Source: Pseudocitrobacter sp913778145
GTDB lineage: Bacteria > Pseudomonadota > Gammaproteobacteria > Enterobacterales > Enterobacteriaceae
Assembly: GCA_035726825.1 (NCBI GenBank)
Contig: JALNTX010000001.1
Coordinates: 248,001 to 312,000, forward strand
Length of the DNA: 64,000 nt
Direction of reading: 5' to 3'
The notes under the pieces were generated by a model. The model had not been told where the DNA came from. It searched no databases and saw only the letters and a program-made list of their open reading frames with translations. Shown here one piece after another: positions 17,968 to 26,131 of the stretch (position 1 is the stretch's first letter; every line of letters starts with the position of its first letter). Both the position numbers and the translations under genes were made by a program.

Positions 17968-18864
17968 TTATTGCGGCAGCGCAAACAGCGCAGAATAATC
18001 CCGGTTGCAAATACGCTGCACCGCCGGATGCTGAATCATTCGCTCAGCAAATATGGCGTGGTACTCCTCCATAACGCTCTCCATTCTGCCAATCTCGATA
18101 ATGTTTTCATCGGCAAAGAAATCGTGCCCGTAGAGCGTGGGGGCGACAAAAATCGCATTGTGAGCCGAGCCAAAGGCTTTCATTAGTGCAGCATCATCAA
18201 ACTCGCCGAGGATCTCAACCTTCAGCCCCTGCGTGTTAAACCAGTTCAACAGCTTGCGCCCGAGCATTGAGCGGCGGCCAGGGATTAATAAACGGCGCTC
18301 TTCCAGGCAAGCGGGAAACGGTTTCTCCGGCGGCGGATTCATGCACCAGAAACTGACGCCACACTCGCCAATCTTCACCGAAAACAGCCCTTCCTGCTGA
18401 GTGGAGTCGATTGGGCAATCGGAGATAATCATATCCAGTTTGTGCTGGCTGAGCTGCTCCAGCAACATTTCATGCGTGGACTCGAAGCAACGCAGGTGGA
18501 TTTGTTCATCTTCCACCACGGCCGCGTCCAGCACGCCGCTTACCAGCCGTTTTGACAACGCATCCGCCACGCCCACGTCAAACAGCAGATTAGACTCTTT
18601 GCGATAGTTGATGATATCGAGCATCTCCTGGCTCAGGGTGAACATCTTATCCGCATAGCGAAATACCAGTTCGCCCAGTTCGCTGGGCTCAATACCACGC
18701 CCTTTGCGTTTGAAAAGCTTGCCCTGTAAACGCTCTTCAAGGGCTTTGATTTGCCCGGTGATGGTCTGCGGCGTCAGGTACAGTGCTTCGGCGGCACCGA
18801 CAACAGAGCCTTCTTTGTAAACATGCCAGAAGTAGTAGAGATGGTTGTAGTTAATGTGCGACAT
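17968..18864 (-). CDS. nhaR: NhaR, LysR-type activator of nhaA
   Basis: LysR-family sodium-responsive activator, 298 aa from the start chosen here. The N-terminal winged HTH is at about 4-62 (FWHVYKEGSVVGAAEALYLTPQTITGQIKALEERL), followed by a substrate-sensing domain. The start at 18864 (MSHINYNHLYYF) has GGGAGG 9-14 nt upstream and fits E. coli NhaR. The longer frame to 18930 reads through a REP palindrome and is rejected. It lies downstream of and co-directional with nhaA, its main target. Confidence 0.95.
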   Translation of the reverse strand: MSHINYNHLYYFWHVYKEGSVVGAAEALYLTPQTITGQIKALEERLQGKLFKRKGRGIEPSELGELVFRYADKMFTLSQEMLDIINYRKESNLLFDVGVADALSKRLVSGVLDAAVVEDEQIHLRCFESTHEMLLEQLSQHKLDMIISDCPIDSTQQEGLFSVKIGECGVSFWCMNPPPEKPFPACLEERRLLIPGRRSMLGRKLLNWFNTQGLKVEILGEFDDAALMKAFGSAHNAIFVAPTLYGHDFFADENIIEIGRMESVMEEYHAIFAERMIQHPAVQRICNRDYSALFALPQ

Positions 18865-18893
18865 CCGTGGTTTCCTCCCTGAAATGTTATCGC

Positions 18894-18919
18894 GCCGGAT
18901 GGCAACGTAGCCATCCGGC
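18894..18919. repeat. REP hairpin between nhaA and nhaR
   Basis: GCCGGATGGC/GCCATCCGGC inverted repeat with a 6-nt loop, in the 71-bp nhaA-nhaR gap. Confidence 0.82.
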
Positions 18920-18935
18920 AAATCACTCACACTAA

Positions 18936-20105
18936 TTATGCCTGCTCAGGCTTGAGATGCATACGCAACAAACTGTATCCCACCACTGCCGACAGCAGCG
19001 ATCCCAGCAAAATCCCCAGTTTCGCCCAGATAATCAGCGCGGGATCGACCGCGCCAAACGCGAGGCTGGCGATAAAGATAGACATGGTAAAACCAATACC
19101 GCACAGCAAACCAACCGCCATAATTTGCGAGAAGTCAGCCCCTTCCGGCAGACGCGCCAGCTTAAGCTTCAGCGCCAACCAGCAGAAGAGGGAAATCCCC
19201 AGTGGCTTACCGATAAACAGGCCCGCAATGATGCCCAGCGGCAGCAATGAGGTCAGCCCTTCCAGCGTCACGCCCTGCAAGGATACGCCCGCATTGGCAA
19301 AGGCGAACAGCGGCAGAATCATAAACGCTACCCAGGGATGCAGCACATGCTCCAGCTGTTTGGCCGGTGATTTACCGTTTTCCGTTTTCAGCGGAATAAA
19401 GAAGCCGACAATCACCCCGGCAAGCGTGGCATGCACGCCTGACTTCAGCACTGCCGTCCACAGAATCACCCCCACCAGAATATAAAGCCCGGTGCGACGC
19501 ACGCCGCTGACGTTCAGGATAGCCAGCACCGCAATGGCCGCCGCCGCAATCGCCAGGGACAGCAACGACAGGTCATGGGTATAGAACAGCGCAATAATGA
19601 CGATCGCGCCCAGGTCATCGATAATCGCCAGCGCCATCAGGAAGATTTTTAACGACGCCGGTACGCGACTGCCGAGCAGCGCCAGCACACCTAAAGCAAA
19701 AGCGATATCCGTCGCGGCCGGAATTGCCCACCCGCTGCTGGCAATCGGGTCCTGGAAGTTGAAGGCCAGATAGACCAACGCCGGTACCACCATGCCGCCC
19801 AACGCAGCCACCACTGGGAATATCGCCTGACGACGCGTCGCCAGCGCACCTTCAACCATCTCGCGCTTGACCTCCAGGCCAATCAACAGGAAGAAGACCG
19901 CCATCAACGCATCGTTGATCCACAGCAGCATGTTTTTATTGATTTCAAGGGCGCCCACTTTCAACTGGACCGGCGTGTCCAGGAACGCATGGTAGAGACC
20001 GCTGGTCGCGCCCATGTTAGCCAGAAGCATGGCGAGGCTCGCCGCGATAATCAGGATAATCCCGCCAGAAGCATCACTGTGAAAGAAACGCTGTAAATGT
20101 TTCAC
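18936..20105 (-). CDS. nhaA: NhaA, Na+/H+ antiporter
   Basis: 389 aa (E. coli 388). Inner-membrane electrogenic antiporter exchanging two protons for one sodium or lithium ion; central to alkaline pH and salt tolerance. About twelve hydrophobic segments. The ion-binding Asp pair lies in ALAIIDDLGAIVIIALFYT (Asp163/Asp164 in E. coli numbering), and an Asp is kept in PAATDIAFALGVLALLG. Expressed with nhaR downstream. The 5' region to 20255 is AT-rich with no further gene. Confidence 0.98.
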   Translation of the reverse strand: MKHLQRFFHSDASGGIILIIAASLAMLLANMGATSGLYHAFLDTPVQLKVGALEINKNMLLWINDALMAVFFLLIGLEVKREMVEGALATRRQAIFPVVAALGGMVVPALVYLAFNFQDPIASSGWAIPAATDIAFALGVLALLGSRVPASLKIFLMALAIIDDLGAIVIIALFYTHDLSLLSLAIAAAAIAVLAILNVSGVRRTGLYILVGVILWTAVLKSGVHATLAGVIVGFFIPLKTENGKSPAKQLEHVLHPWVAFMILPLFAFANAGVSLQGVTLEGLTSLLPLGIIAGLFIGKPLGISLFCWLALKLKLARLPEGADFSQIMAVGLLCGIGFTMSIFIASLAFGAVDPALIIWAKLGILLGSLLSAVVGYSLLRMHLKPEQA

Positions 20106-20255
20106 TTTTACTCTCTCTTTTACTGCTTATTCATCGATTAAACTAGGGTATCGTGAATGAAAGATCGGCAAAATCAGTTTATATCTGGATTATAATTCAG
20201 TTTTTACGAAGTAAATTTATGCTGTATGCGTAGCAATTAGCGGACAGGGAATAAT

Positions 20256-20286
20256 AAAAAAACCCCATGCAGGCACGGGGTTTCAG
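20256..20286 (-). terminator. Distal copy of duplicated dnaJ terminator
   Basis: Stem AAACCCC/GGGGTTT with loop ATGCAGGCAC. On the minus strand it is followed by GGGGTTTTTTTATTATT, so it is a full intrinsic terminator for dnaKJ. The core 27 bp at 20260-20286 recur exactly at 20436-20462. Confidence 0.85.
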
Positions 20287-20462
20287 ATTACTGACAAAGT
20301 GCGCTTTGTTCTTGCCGGATGCGGAGTAAACGCCTTATCCGGCCTACAAAATCGTGCTAATTCAATATATTGCAGAATCCTTGTAGGCCTGATAAGCATA
20401 GCGCATCAGGCAATTTCGCGTTTGCCATCAGTATGAAACCCCATGCAGGCACGGGGTTTCAG
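20260..20462. repeat. 27-bp direct repeat bracketing a BIME
   Basis: The terminator hairpin at 20260-20286 and the one at 20436-20462 are identical over 27 bp (AAACCCCATGC...GGGGTTTCAG). A 131-bp BIME-type element lies in the 149 bp between them. The copy next to dnaJ lacks a T run (GTTTCATAC follows), so only the distal copy terminates well. Confidence 0.9.
20294..20424. repeat. 131-bp BIME-type element, copy 1
   Basis: Begins ACAAAGTGCGCTTTGTTC, contains two REP units (CTTGCCGGATGCGG...CCTTATCCGGCCTACAA and TTGTAGGCCTGATAAGC...GCATCAGGCAA) around the spacer ATTCAATATATTGCAG, and ends GCGTTTG. The reverse complement of 50981-51111 matches it over the full 131 bp with 9 mismatches by hand count. 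It lies between nhaA and dnaJ, filling most of the 379-bp gap. Confidence 0.9.
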
Positions 20463-20484
20463 CTTTTACTGCGCAAGCAGAACG

Positions 20485-21618
20485 TTAGCGGGTCAGATCG
20501 TCAAAGAACTTTTTCACGCCATCGAAGAAGCTTTTAGAGCGCGGGCTGTTTTTCTCGCCCGTCGGGCCACCGAAGCTTTCCTGCAACTCTTTCAGCAACT
20601 GTTTCTGCTTGTCGTTCAGGCCAACCGGCGTTTCCACCACGACGCGGCACAGCAGGTCACCCTGCGCACCACCACGAACGGATTTCACCCCTTTCCCGCG
20701 CATGCGGAACAGTTTGCCGGTTTGGGTTTCGCCAGGCACTTTCAGGTTAACGCGACCATCCAGCGTCGGCACTTCGATTTCGCCACCCAGGGCCGCCATG
20801 GCGAAGTTGATAGGCACTTCGCAGTACAGGTTGTTACCTTCACGCTCAAAGATAGCGTGCTGTTTCACCTGTACCTGAACGTACAGATCGCCTGCCGGTG
20901 CGCCGTGTTCGCCTGCTTCACCTTCGCCGGAAAGACGAATGCGATCGCCGGTATCCACGCCCGCCGGAATTTTAACCGACAGGGTTTTGGTTTTCTCAAC
21001 GCGACCATGACCGTGACATTTGTTGCACGGATCTTTGATCAACGTACCGCGGCCCTGACAGTGCGGACAGGTCTGCTGTACGGCGAAGAAGCCCTGACGC
21101 ATCTGTACCTGGCCTGCACCATGACAGGTCGGACAGGTTTGCGGCTGGGTACCCGCTTTAGCACCGCTGCCGTGGCAGACGTCGCACTCTTCCAGTGTCG
21201 GGATGCGGATCTCTTTGGTGACACCACGGACCGCTTCTTCAAGGGTCAATTCCATGTTGTAGCGCAGGTCGGCACCGCGTGAAGCACGCTGACGGCCACG
21301 GCCACCGCCGAAGATGTCACCAAATACGTCACCAAAGATATCGCTGAAGTCAGCGCCGCCGCCGAAGCCGCCGCCACCGCCCATACCGCCCTGTTCAAAA
21401 GCAGCATGACCGTACTGATCGTAGGCCGCACGCTTCTGCGCGTCGGTCAGGATTTCATAAGCCTCTTTAATTTCTTTAAATTTGGCTTCGGCCTCTTTAT
21501 CACCCTGATTGCGGTCCGGGTGATATTTCATGGCCAGGCGCTTGTACGCCTTTTTGATTTCACGCTCTTCCGCAGTTTTGGAAACGCCCAAAATCTCGTA
21601 ATAGTCTTGCTTTGCCAT
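20485..21618 (-). CDS. dnaJ: DnaJ (Hsp40) co-chaperone
   Basis: 377 aa (E. coli 376). It binds unfolded substrate and stimulates DnaK ATPase. J-domain 1-70 with the HPD tripeptide at 33-35; a Gly/Phe-rich linker, about 75-105; a zinc-binding domain with four CxxCxGxG-type motifs (CDVCHGSGA, CPTCHGAGQ, CPHCQGRGT, CNKCHGHGR); then the C-terminal substrate-binding and dimerisation domains. It lies 86 bp downstream of dnaK in the same operon. Confidence 0.99.
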   Translation of the reverse strand: MAKQDYYEILGVSKTAEEREIKKAYKRLAMKYHPDRNQGDKEAEAKFKEIKEAYEILTDAQKRAAYDQYGHAAFEQGGMGGGGGFGGGADFSDIFGDVFGDIFGGGRGRQRASRGADLRYNMELTLEEAVRGVTKEIRIPTLEECDVCHGSGAKAGTQPQTCPTCHGAGQVQMRQGFFAVQQTCPHCQGRGTLIKDPCNKCHGHGRVEKTKTLSVKIPAGVDTGDRIRLSGEGEAGEHGAPAGDLYVQVQVKQHAIFEREGNNLYCEVPINFAMAALGGEIEVPTLDGRVNLKVPGETQTGKLFRMRGKGVKSVRGGAQGDLLCRVVVETPVGLNDKQKQLLKELQESFGGPTGEKNSPRSKSFFDGVKKFFDDLTR

Positions 21619-21647
21619 TGGTTTTTATCTGCCCCTAACATGCATGA

Positions 21648-21677
21648 ACGGGCGGAGAGGAAACCCTCTTCGCCCGT
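21648..21677 (-). other. Intercistronic hairpin in dnaK-dnaJ gap
   Basis: Inverted repeat ACGGGCGGAGAGG / CCCTCTTCGCCCGT in the 86-bp gap. A small RNA (tpke11) has been reported at the equivalent place in E. coli. I can see the conserved stem, but not evidence that an RNA is made here. Confidence 0.5.
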
Positions 21678-21704
21678 GTCAGTAATTACCCAATCAAAGG
21701 GCGA

Positions 21705-23627
21705 TTATTTTTTATCTTTTACTTCTTCGAACTCTGCATCGACAACGTCGTCATCTTTAGCATTGTTCGCGGAAGCGTCAGCGCCTGCTGCGCCAGCCTG
21801 TTGCTGTGCGTGCTGCTGCTGAGCGATTTCCATCAGTTTCTGGGAAACCTGCGCCAGCGCCTGCATTTTCGCTTCAATATCGGCTTTGTCTTCGCCTTTC
21901 AGCGACGTTTCCAGCGCGGTCAGTGCAGACTCGATAGCGGTTTTGTCATCAGCCGGCAGCTGTTCGCCTGCTTCTTCAACCTGCTTACGGGTACTGTGCA
22001 GCAGATGGTCACCCTGGTTACGCGTCTGAACCAGTTCTTCGAACTTACGGTCAGATTCGGCGTTAGCCTCAGCTTCCTGAACCATTTTCTGGATCTCTTC
22101 TTCGTTCAAACCGGAAGAAGCCTTGATGGTAATTTTCTGCTCTTTACCGCTGTTTTTGTCTTTCGCGGAAACGTGCAGGATACCGTCAGCATCGATATCG
22201 AAGGTCACTTCGATCTGCGGCATGCCGCGCGGTGCCGGGTTGATACCATCCAGGTTGAACTGACCCAGAGATTTGTTATCAGACGCACGTTTACGTTCAC
22301 CCTGCAGCACATGGATGGTTACCGCAGACTGGTTGTCTTCAGCGGTAGAGAACACCTGGCTGTGTTTGGTCGGGATAGTGGTGTTTTTGTTGATGAGCGC
22401 AGTCATTACGCCGCCCATGGTTTCGATACCCAGAGACAGCGGGGTAACGTCCAGCAGCAGTACGTCTTTCACTTCACCCGTCAGAACACCACCCTGAACC
22501 GCAGCACCGATAGCTACTGCTTCATCCGGGTTCACGTCTTTACGCGGTTCTTTGCCGAAGAACTCAGCAACTTTCTTCTGAACCATTGGCATACGTGTCT
22601 GACCACCCACGAGGATGACATCGTTGATATCAGATACGGACAGCCCTGCATCTTGCAGCGCAACTTTCAGCGGGTCGATAGAACGGTTAACCAGATCTTC
22701 AACCAGGCTTTCCAGTTTCGCACGCGTCACTTTAATGTTCATGTGTTTCGGACCGGTCGCGTCTGCAGTGATGTACGGCAGGTTCACGTCGGTCTGCTGA
22801 GCGGAAGAAAGCTCGATTTTCGCTTTTTCTGCCGCTTCTTTCAGGCGCTGCATAGCCAGCGGGTCGTTACGCAGGTCAATGCCCTGATCTTTCTTAAACT
22901 CGTCAACGAGGTAGTTGATCAGACGAGTATCGAAGTCTTCACCACCCAGGTGGGTATCACCGTTGGTTGCCAGAACTTCGAAGGTTTTTTCGCCGTCAAC
23001 TTCGTCGATTTCGATGATGGAAATATCGAAAGTACCACCACCCAGGTCGTATACCGCGATAGTACGGTTGCCGACTTCTTTATCCAGACCGTAAGCCAGC
23101 GCAGCAGCGGTCGGTTCGTTGATGATACGTTTGACTTCCAGACCTGCGATACGGCCAGCATCTTTGGTCGCCTGACGCTGAGCATCGTTGAAGTATGCAG
23201 GTACAGTGATAACCGCTTCCGTTACCGGTTCACCCAGGTAATCTTCAGCCGTTTTCTTCATTTTTTTCAGCACTTCAGCAGAGATCTGCGGCGGTGCAGT
23301 TTTGGTGCCTTTCACATCCAGCCATGCGTCGCCATTATCTGCGGCAACGATTTTGTACGGCATGATAGAAACGTCACGCTGTACTTCTTCGTCCTGGAAG
23401 CGGCGGCCAATCAGGCGTTTAATCGCAAACAGGGTGTTTTGCGGGTTTGTCACTGCCTGACGTTTAGCCGGCTGACCAACCAGAGTTTCACCATCCTGGG
23501 TATAAGCAATGATAGAAGGTGTGGTGCGATCGCCCTCGGCGTTCTCCAGCACACGTGCAGTAGTGCCATCCATAATCGCTACACAAGAGTTGGTAGTACC
23601 CAGGTCGATACCAATAATTTTACCCAT
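21705..23627 (-). CDS. dnaK: DnaK (Hsp70) chaperone
   Basis: 640 aa (E. coli 638). ATP-dependent chaperone. Nucleotide-binding domain 1-about 385, with GIDLGTTNSCVAI (4-16), the phosphate-2 loop IAVYDLGGGTFDISI and the adenosine loop VILVGGQTRMPMVQ. The DVTPLSLGIET linker leads into the beta-sandwich and lid. The C-terminal tail ends DAEFEEVKDKK, as in the EEVKDKK co-chaperone tail of enterobacteria. Transcribed from two sigma32 promoters, with dnaJ downstream. A 622-residue antisense frame is a shadow. Confidence 0.99.
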   Translation of the reverse strand: MGKIIGIDLGTTNSCVAIMDGTTARVLENAEGDRTTPSIIAYTQDGETLVGQPAKRQAVTNPQNTLFAIKRLIGRRFQDEEVQRDVSIMPYKIVAADNGDAWLDVKGTKTAPPQISAEVLKKMKKTAEDYLGEPVTEAVITVPAYFNDAQRQATKDAGRIAGLEVKRIINEPTAAALAYGLDKEVGNRTIAVYDLGGGTFDISIIEIDEVDGEKTFEVLATNGDTHLGGEDFDTRLINYLVDEFKKDQGIDLRNDPLAMQRLKEAAEKAKIELSSAQQTDVNLPYITADATGPKHMNIKVTRAKLESLVEDLVNRSIDPLKVALQDAGLSVSDINDVILVGGQTRMPMVQKKVAEFFGKEPRKDVNPDEAVAIGAAVQGGVLTGEVKDVLLLDVTPLSLGIETMGGVMTALINKNTTIPTKHSQVFSTAEDNQSAVTIHVLQGERKRASDNKSLGQFNLDGINPAPRGMPQIEVTFDIDADGILHVSAKDKNSGKEQKITIKASSGLNEEEIQKMVQEAEANAESDRKFEELVQTRNQGDHLLHSTRKQVEEAGEQLPADDKTAIESALTALETSLKGEDKADIEAKMQALAQVSQKLMEIAQQQHAQQQAGAAGADASANNAKDDDVVDAEFEEVKDKK

Positions 23628-23674
23628 CTAAACGTCTCCACTAAAAATTCGGTCAACATGTGGTTGTGAATCTG

Positions 23675-23702
23675 TAATAAGGGCGAAACGAGCCGTTTCA
23701 AC
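23675..23702 (-). promoter_or_regulatory. Heat-shock promoter P2 of dnaKJ
   Basis: Minus strand GTTGAAAC (23695-23702) and CCCTTATTA (23675-23683), 11 nt apart as delimited. This is the position and sequence of the second sigma32 promoter of E. coli dnaK, which has CCCCTATTA. Confidence 0.75.
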
Positions 23703-23748
23703 TACCCTGAATCGTTTTTTTTCAGACTCACCACTGCGGTTGACTACA

Positions 23749-23780
23749 AGATGGGGTCGTAACCGCATCCATCAAGGGGG
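23749..23780 (-). promoter_or_regulatory. Heat-shock promoter P1 of dnaKJ
   Basis: Minus strand CCCCCTTGAT, a 14-nt spacer, then CCCCATCT: an excellent sigma32 (RpoH) promoter, about 125 bp upstream of the dnaK start. The rest of the dnaK-yaaI gap (23781-24003) is AT-rich with no recognised gene. Confidence 0.9.
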
Positions 23781-24003
23781 AAAGATAAAAAATTTTTTGT
23801 ATTGCTAAACCGGGGGCAGGAAAAAATGCGAGGAGCAGAAGGTTAAGTTTGCGTCATTTCATTTATCCAATGAATTAATAACATAAAATCCATTGATTAA
23901 AGTATTGATAATAAAAATAAAACAGGCACTAAAAGCTCAACTCCCCTTTATTGAAATCATTATCCTGCGGGGCAGAAAAACCTTTTCTACGCCAGGGATA
24001 ATC

Positions 24004-24408
24004 ATGACCCCATTTACCCATGCTTCCGCCAGCCTGCTTTTGAGCCTGCTGCTGGTCAACGCAGCCCACGCTAACGATCACAAATTATTGGGTGTCATCG
24101 CCCTGCCCCGTAATGAGACCAACGATCTGGCGCTCAAGTTACCCGTATGTCGAATCGTCAAGCGTATCCAAATCACCGTTGATCACGGCGACGCACAGCT
24201 GAGCGGCGCATCCGTCTATTTTAAAGCGGCTAAAAGCGCCAGCCAGAGTCTGTCGGTGCCCTCAGAACTGAAAGAAGGCGTGACCACGGAGTGGATCAAC
24301 ATTAACAGTGATAATGACAACAAACGCTGCGTGTCCAAAATCACCTTTTCCGGCCATACGGTGAACTCTTCCGACATGGCAACGCTGAAGATTATCGGCG
24401 ATGACTAA
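24004..24408 (+). CDS. yaaI: YaaI, secreted UPF0412 family protein
   Basis: 134 aa from the ATG at 24004, the E. coli YaaI length. Upstream in-frame codons to 23893 are AT-rich and unlike the family. An N-terminal signal peptide (about 1-23, cleavage likely at VNAAHA|ND) indicates a periplasmic protein. The mature part (NDHKLLGVIALPRNETNDLALKLPVCRIVKRI) has a short conserved fold with a possible disulfide between the Cys of LPVCRI and NKRCVS. Function unknown. Divergent from dnaK and followed 38 bp later by yaaW. Confidence 0.92.
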   Translation: MTPFTHASASLLLSLLLVNAAHANDHKLLGVIALPRNETNDLALKLPVCRIVKRIQITVDHGDAQLSGASVYFKAAKSASQSLSVPSELKEGVTTEWININSDNDNKRCVSKITFSGHTVNSSDMATLKIIGDD

Positions 24409-24446
24409 CTTCGCCTCTCATTCACATATTTAATAGCCAACGATTC

Positions 24447-25172
24447 ATGAACGTTCCCTATCTTAACGATGACGATCTGCAATTTCTTCAGCACTGTAGC
24501 GAAGAGCAACTGGAAAGCTTTGCCCGGCTACTGACCCATAATGAGAACGGTAAACGCCGGTTATCCAGCAGCCTGCTGCATAACGAACTGTTTATGGCGA
24601 TGGACGGCCATCCGGCGCGACACCGGCAAAACTGGCAGCTGATTGCCGGTGAACTCCAGCATTTTGGCGGAGACAGCATTGCCAATAAACTGCGCGGCCA
24701 CGGGAAGCTGTACCGGGCTATCCTCACCGATGTCGCTAAGCGATTGAGTCTGAAAGCGGACAAAACCATGTCTACCTGGGAAATCGAGCATGAACTGCTG
24801 ACGCATTTTATTCGCCACTGTTGGAAAAAAATGACCGATGCGCAGAAAGGCCGTTTTCTGGAAGCCGTGGAATGCAAAGTGAATGAGCTTGAAACCGTAT
24901 TACCGCAGCTTATCCAGTCACCAAAGCTGGTAAATGGGGTATCACATCTCTTAGGCGATCAACTCGGCCATATTTTGCGTACCCATGCCGCCGTAAGCGT
25001 CATCGGCCACGGCATGCTGCGCGGCGCAGGGCTTGGCGGCCCGGTTGGCGCGGCAGTCAACGGTGTGAAGGCCATGAGCGGCAGCGCCTATCGGGTCACT
25101 ATCCCCGCCGTATTACGTGTCGCCTGCCTGCGGCGAATCATCGAAAATGCGCGGTTAAGCGCCCATCAATGA
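24447..25172 (+). CDS. yaaW: YaaW, UPF0174 family protein
   Basis: 241 aa (E. coli 237). The N-terminal half is a helical region rich in charged residues (LQHCSEEQLESFARLLTHNENGKRRLSSSL, ELQHFGGDSIANKLRGHGKLYRAIL). The C-terminal part is Gly/Ala-rich and moderately hydrophobic (VIGHGMLRGAGLGGPVGAAVNGVKAMSG), resembling a membrane-contacting region. Related families occur as ubiquinol-cytochrome-like chaperone/DUF3944 proteins, but no function is established. Probably co-transcribed with yaaI. A GGGGGAAA/TTTTCCCC hairpin follows the stop. Confidence 0.92.
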   Translation: MNVPYLNDDDLQFLQHCSEEQLESFARLLTHNENGKRRLSSSLLHNELFMAMDGHPARHRQNWQLIAGELQHFGGDSIANKLRGHGKLYRAILTDVAKRLSLKADKTMSTWEIEHELLTHFIRHCWKKMTDAQKGRFLEAVECKVNELETVLPQLIQSPKLVNGVSHLLGDQLGHILRTHAAVSVIGHGMLRGAGLGGPVGAAVNGVKAMSGSAYRVTIPAVLRVACLRRIIENARLSAHQ

Positions 25173-25313
25173 TAAAAGGGGGAAATATTTCATTTTCCCC
25201 TGATCAGATCATAGACAGCCACACTTGGCCTGATTATTATGCCGCGCCCCGCTGCCTGTATCGTTGCGCGGGAAAATTATTTCACCATTTAATGATGATT
25301 TTTTTGAGGAATT

Positions 25314-25880
25314 ATGGGCAACACTAAGTTGGCTAATCCGGCTCCGCTGGGTCTGATGGGTTTTGGCATGACCACCATTCTGCTGAACCTGCACAATATT
25401 GGGCTTTTCCCGATGGATGGCATCATCCTGGCGATGGGCATTTTTTACGGCGGTATCGCGCAAATTTTTGCCGGCCTGCTGGAATTTAAGAAAGGCAATA
25501 CCTTCGGTTTAACCGCCTTTACCTCTTACGGTTCCTTCTGGCTGACGCTGGTCGCGATTCTGCTGCTGCCGAAAATGGGTCTGGCCGACGCGGCTGACGC
25601 ACATTTCCTTGGCGTTTACCTGGGGCTGTGGGGCGTCTTCACTCTGTTCATGTTCTTCGGTACCCTGAAAGGCGCACGTGCGTTGCAGTTCGTCTTCCTG
25701 AGCCTGACCGTGCTGTTTGCCCTGCTGGCAATCGGCCACCTGGCGGATAACGAAAGCATCGTTCATGTTGCAGGCTGGATTGGCCTGGTATGCGGTGCCA
25801 GCGCAATCTACCTGGCGATGGGTGAAGTGCTGAACGAGCAGTTTGGCCGCACCGTACTGCCGATTGGTGAGTCTCACTAA
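25314..25880 (+). CDS. satP: SatP, acetate/succinate-H+ symporter
   Basis: 188 aa, E. coli length. AceTr (GPR1/FUN34/YaaH) family inner-membrane transporter with six predicted helices. The family signature NPAPLGLMGFGMTTILLNLHN lies at about 7-27, with a second conserved segment in GIFYGGIAQIFAGLLEFKKGNTFG. It takes up acetate and succinate with protons. Ribosome binding site TGAGGAATT upstream. A GC hairpin (25889-25910) follows. Confidence 0.97.
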   Translation: MGNTKLANPAPLGLMGFGMTTILLNLHNIGLFPMDGIILAMGIFYGGIAQIFAGLLEFKKGNTFGLTAFTSYGSFWLTLVAILLLPKMGLADAADAHFLGVYLGLWGVFTLFMFFGTLKGARALQFVFLSLTVLFALLAIGHLADNESIVHVAGWIGLVCGASAIYLAMGEVLNEQFGRTVLPIGESH

Positions 25881-25921
25881 TCGTAGTGGCTCCTGCCTGC
25901 GGGCAGGAGCGATATTCGGCG

Positions 25922-26131
25922 TTAATGCGACAGCATTTCCAGTTTCTCTTCCGATAATCCCGTCAACTGTAAAACCTGCATTCGATCGATACCGCTTGCG
26001 ATCATCGCCTGAGCAATCTTAAACGTGGCTTCTTCACGGCCTTTTTCAATGCCTTGTTCAAGCCCTTGTTCAAGCCCTTGCTCAAGCCCTTGCGCCAGCC
26101 CTTCCTGCCTCAGTTCCTCAGCCAATGTCAT
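25922..26131 (-). CDS. Predicted intragenic small protein (RpnS-like antitoxin)
   Basis: An in-frame ATG at codon 243 of the rpn gene (26131) is preceded by AGGGAGAGG with a 5-nt spacer (TTATC), a stronger ribosome binding site than most real starts here. It would make a 69-residue protein that is the C-terminal helical/QGLE-repeat part of the nuclease. In E. coli, Rpn genes encode such C-terminal proteins from internal starts, and these inhibit the full-length toxin by binding it. That this start is used here is inference. Confidence 0.6.
   Translation of the reverse strand: MTLAEELRQEGLAQGLEQGLEQGLEQGIEKGREEATFKIAQAMIASGIDRMQVLQLTGLSEEKLEMLSH

Noticed and set aside
20106..20484. hokC/sokC toxin-antitoxin, present near nhaA-dnaJ in E. 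coli K-12
   Set aside because: No Hok-like hydrophobic peptide or its leader was seen; the gap holds REP sequences and terminator copies.
21801..23669. 622-residue open frame opposite dnaK
   Set aside because: Codon-bias shadow; composition (Phe, Arg, Gln, His rich) and lack of recognisable motifs.
26051..26098. Short tandem repeats considered as CRISPR
   Set aside because: Units are 12 bp with no spacers and lie inside a coding region; no cas genes in the window.
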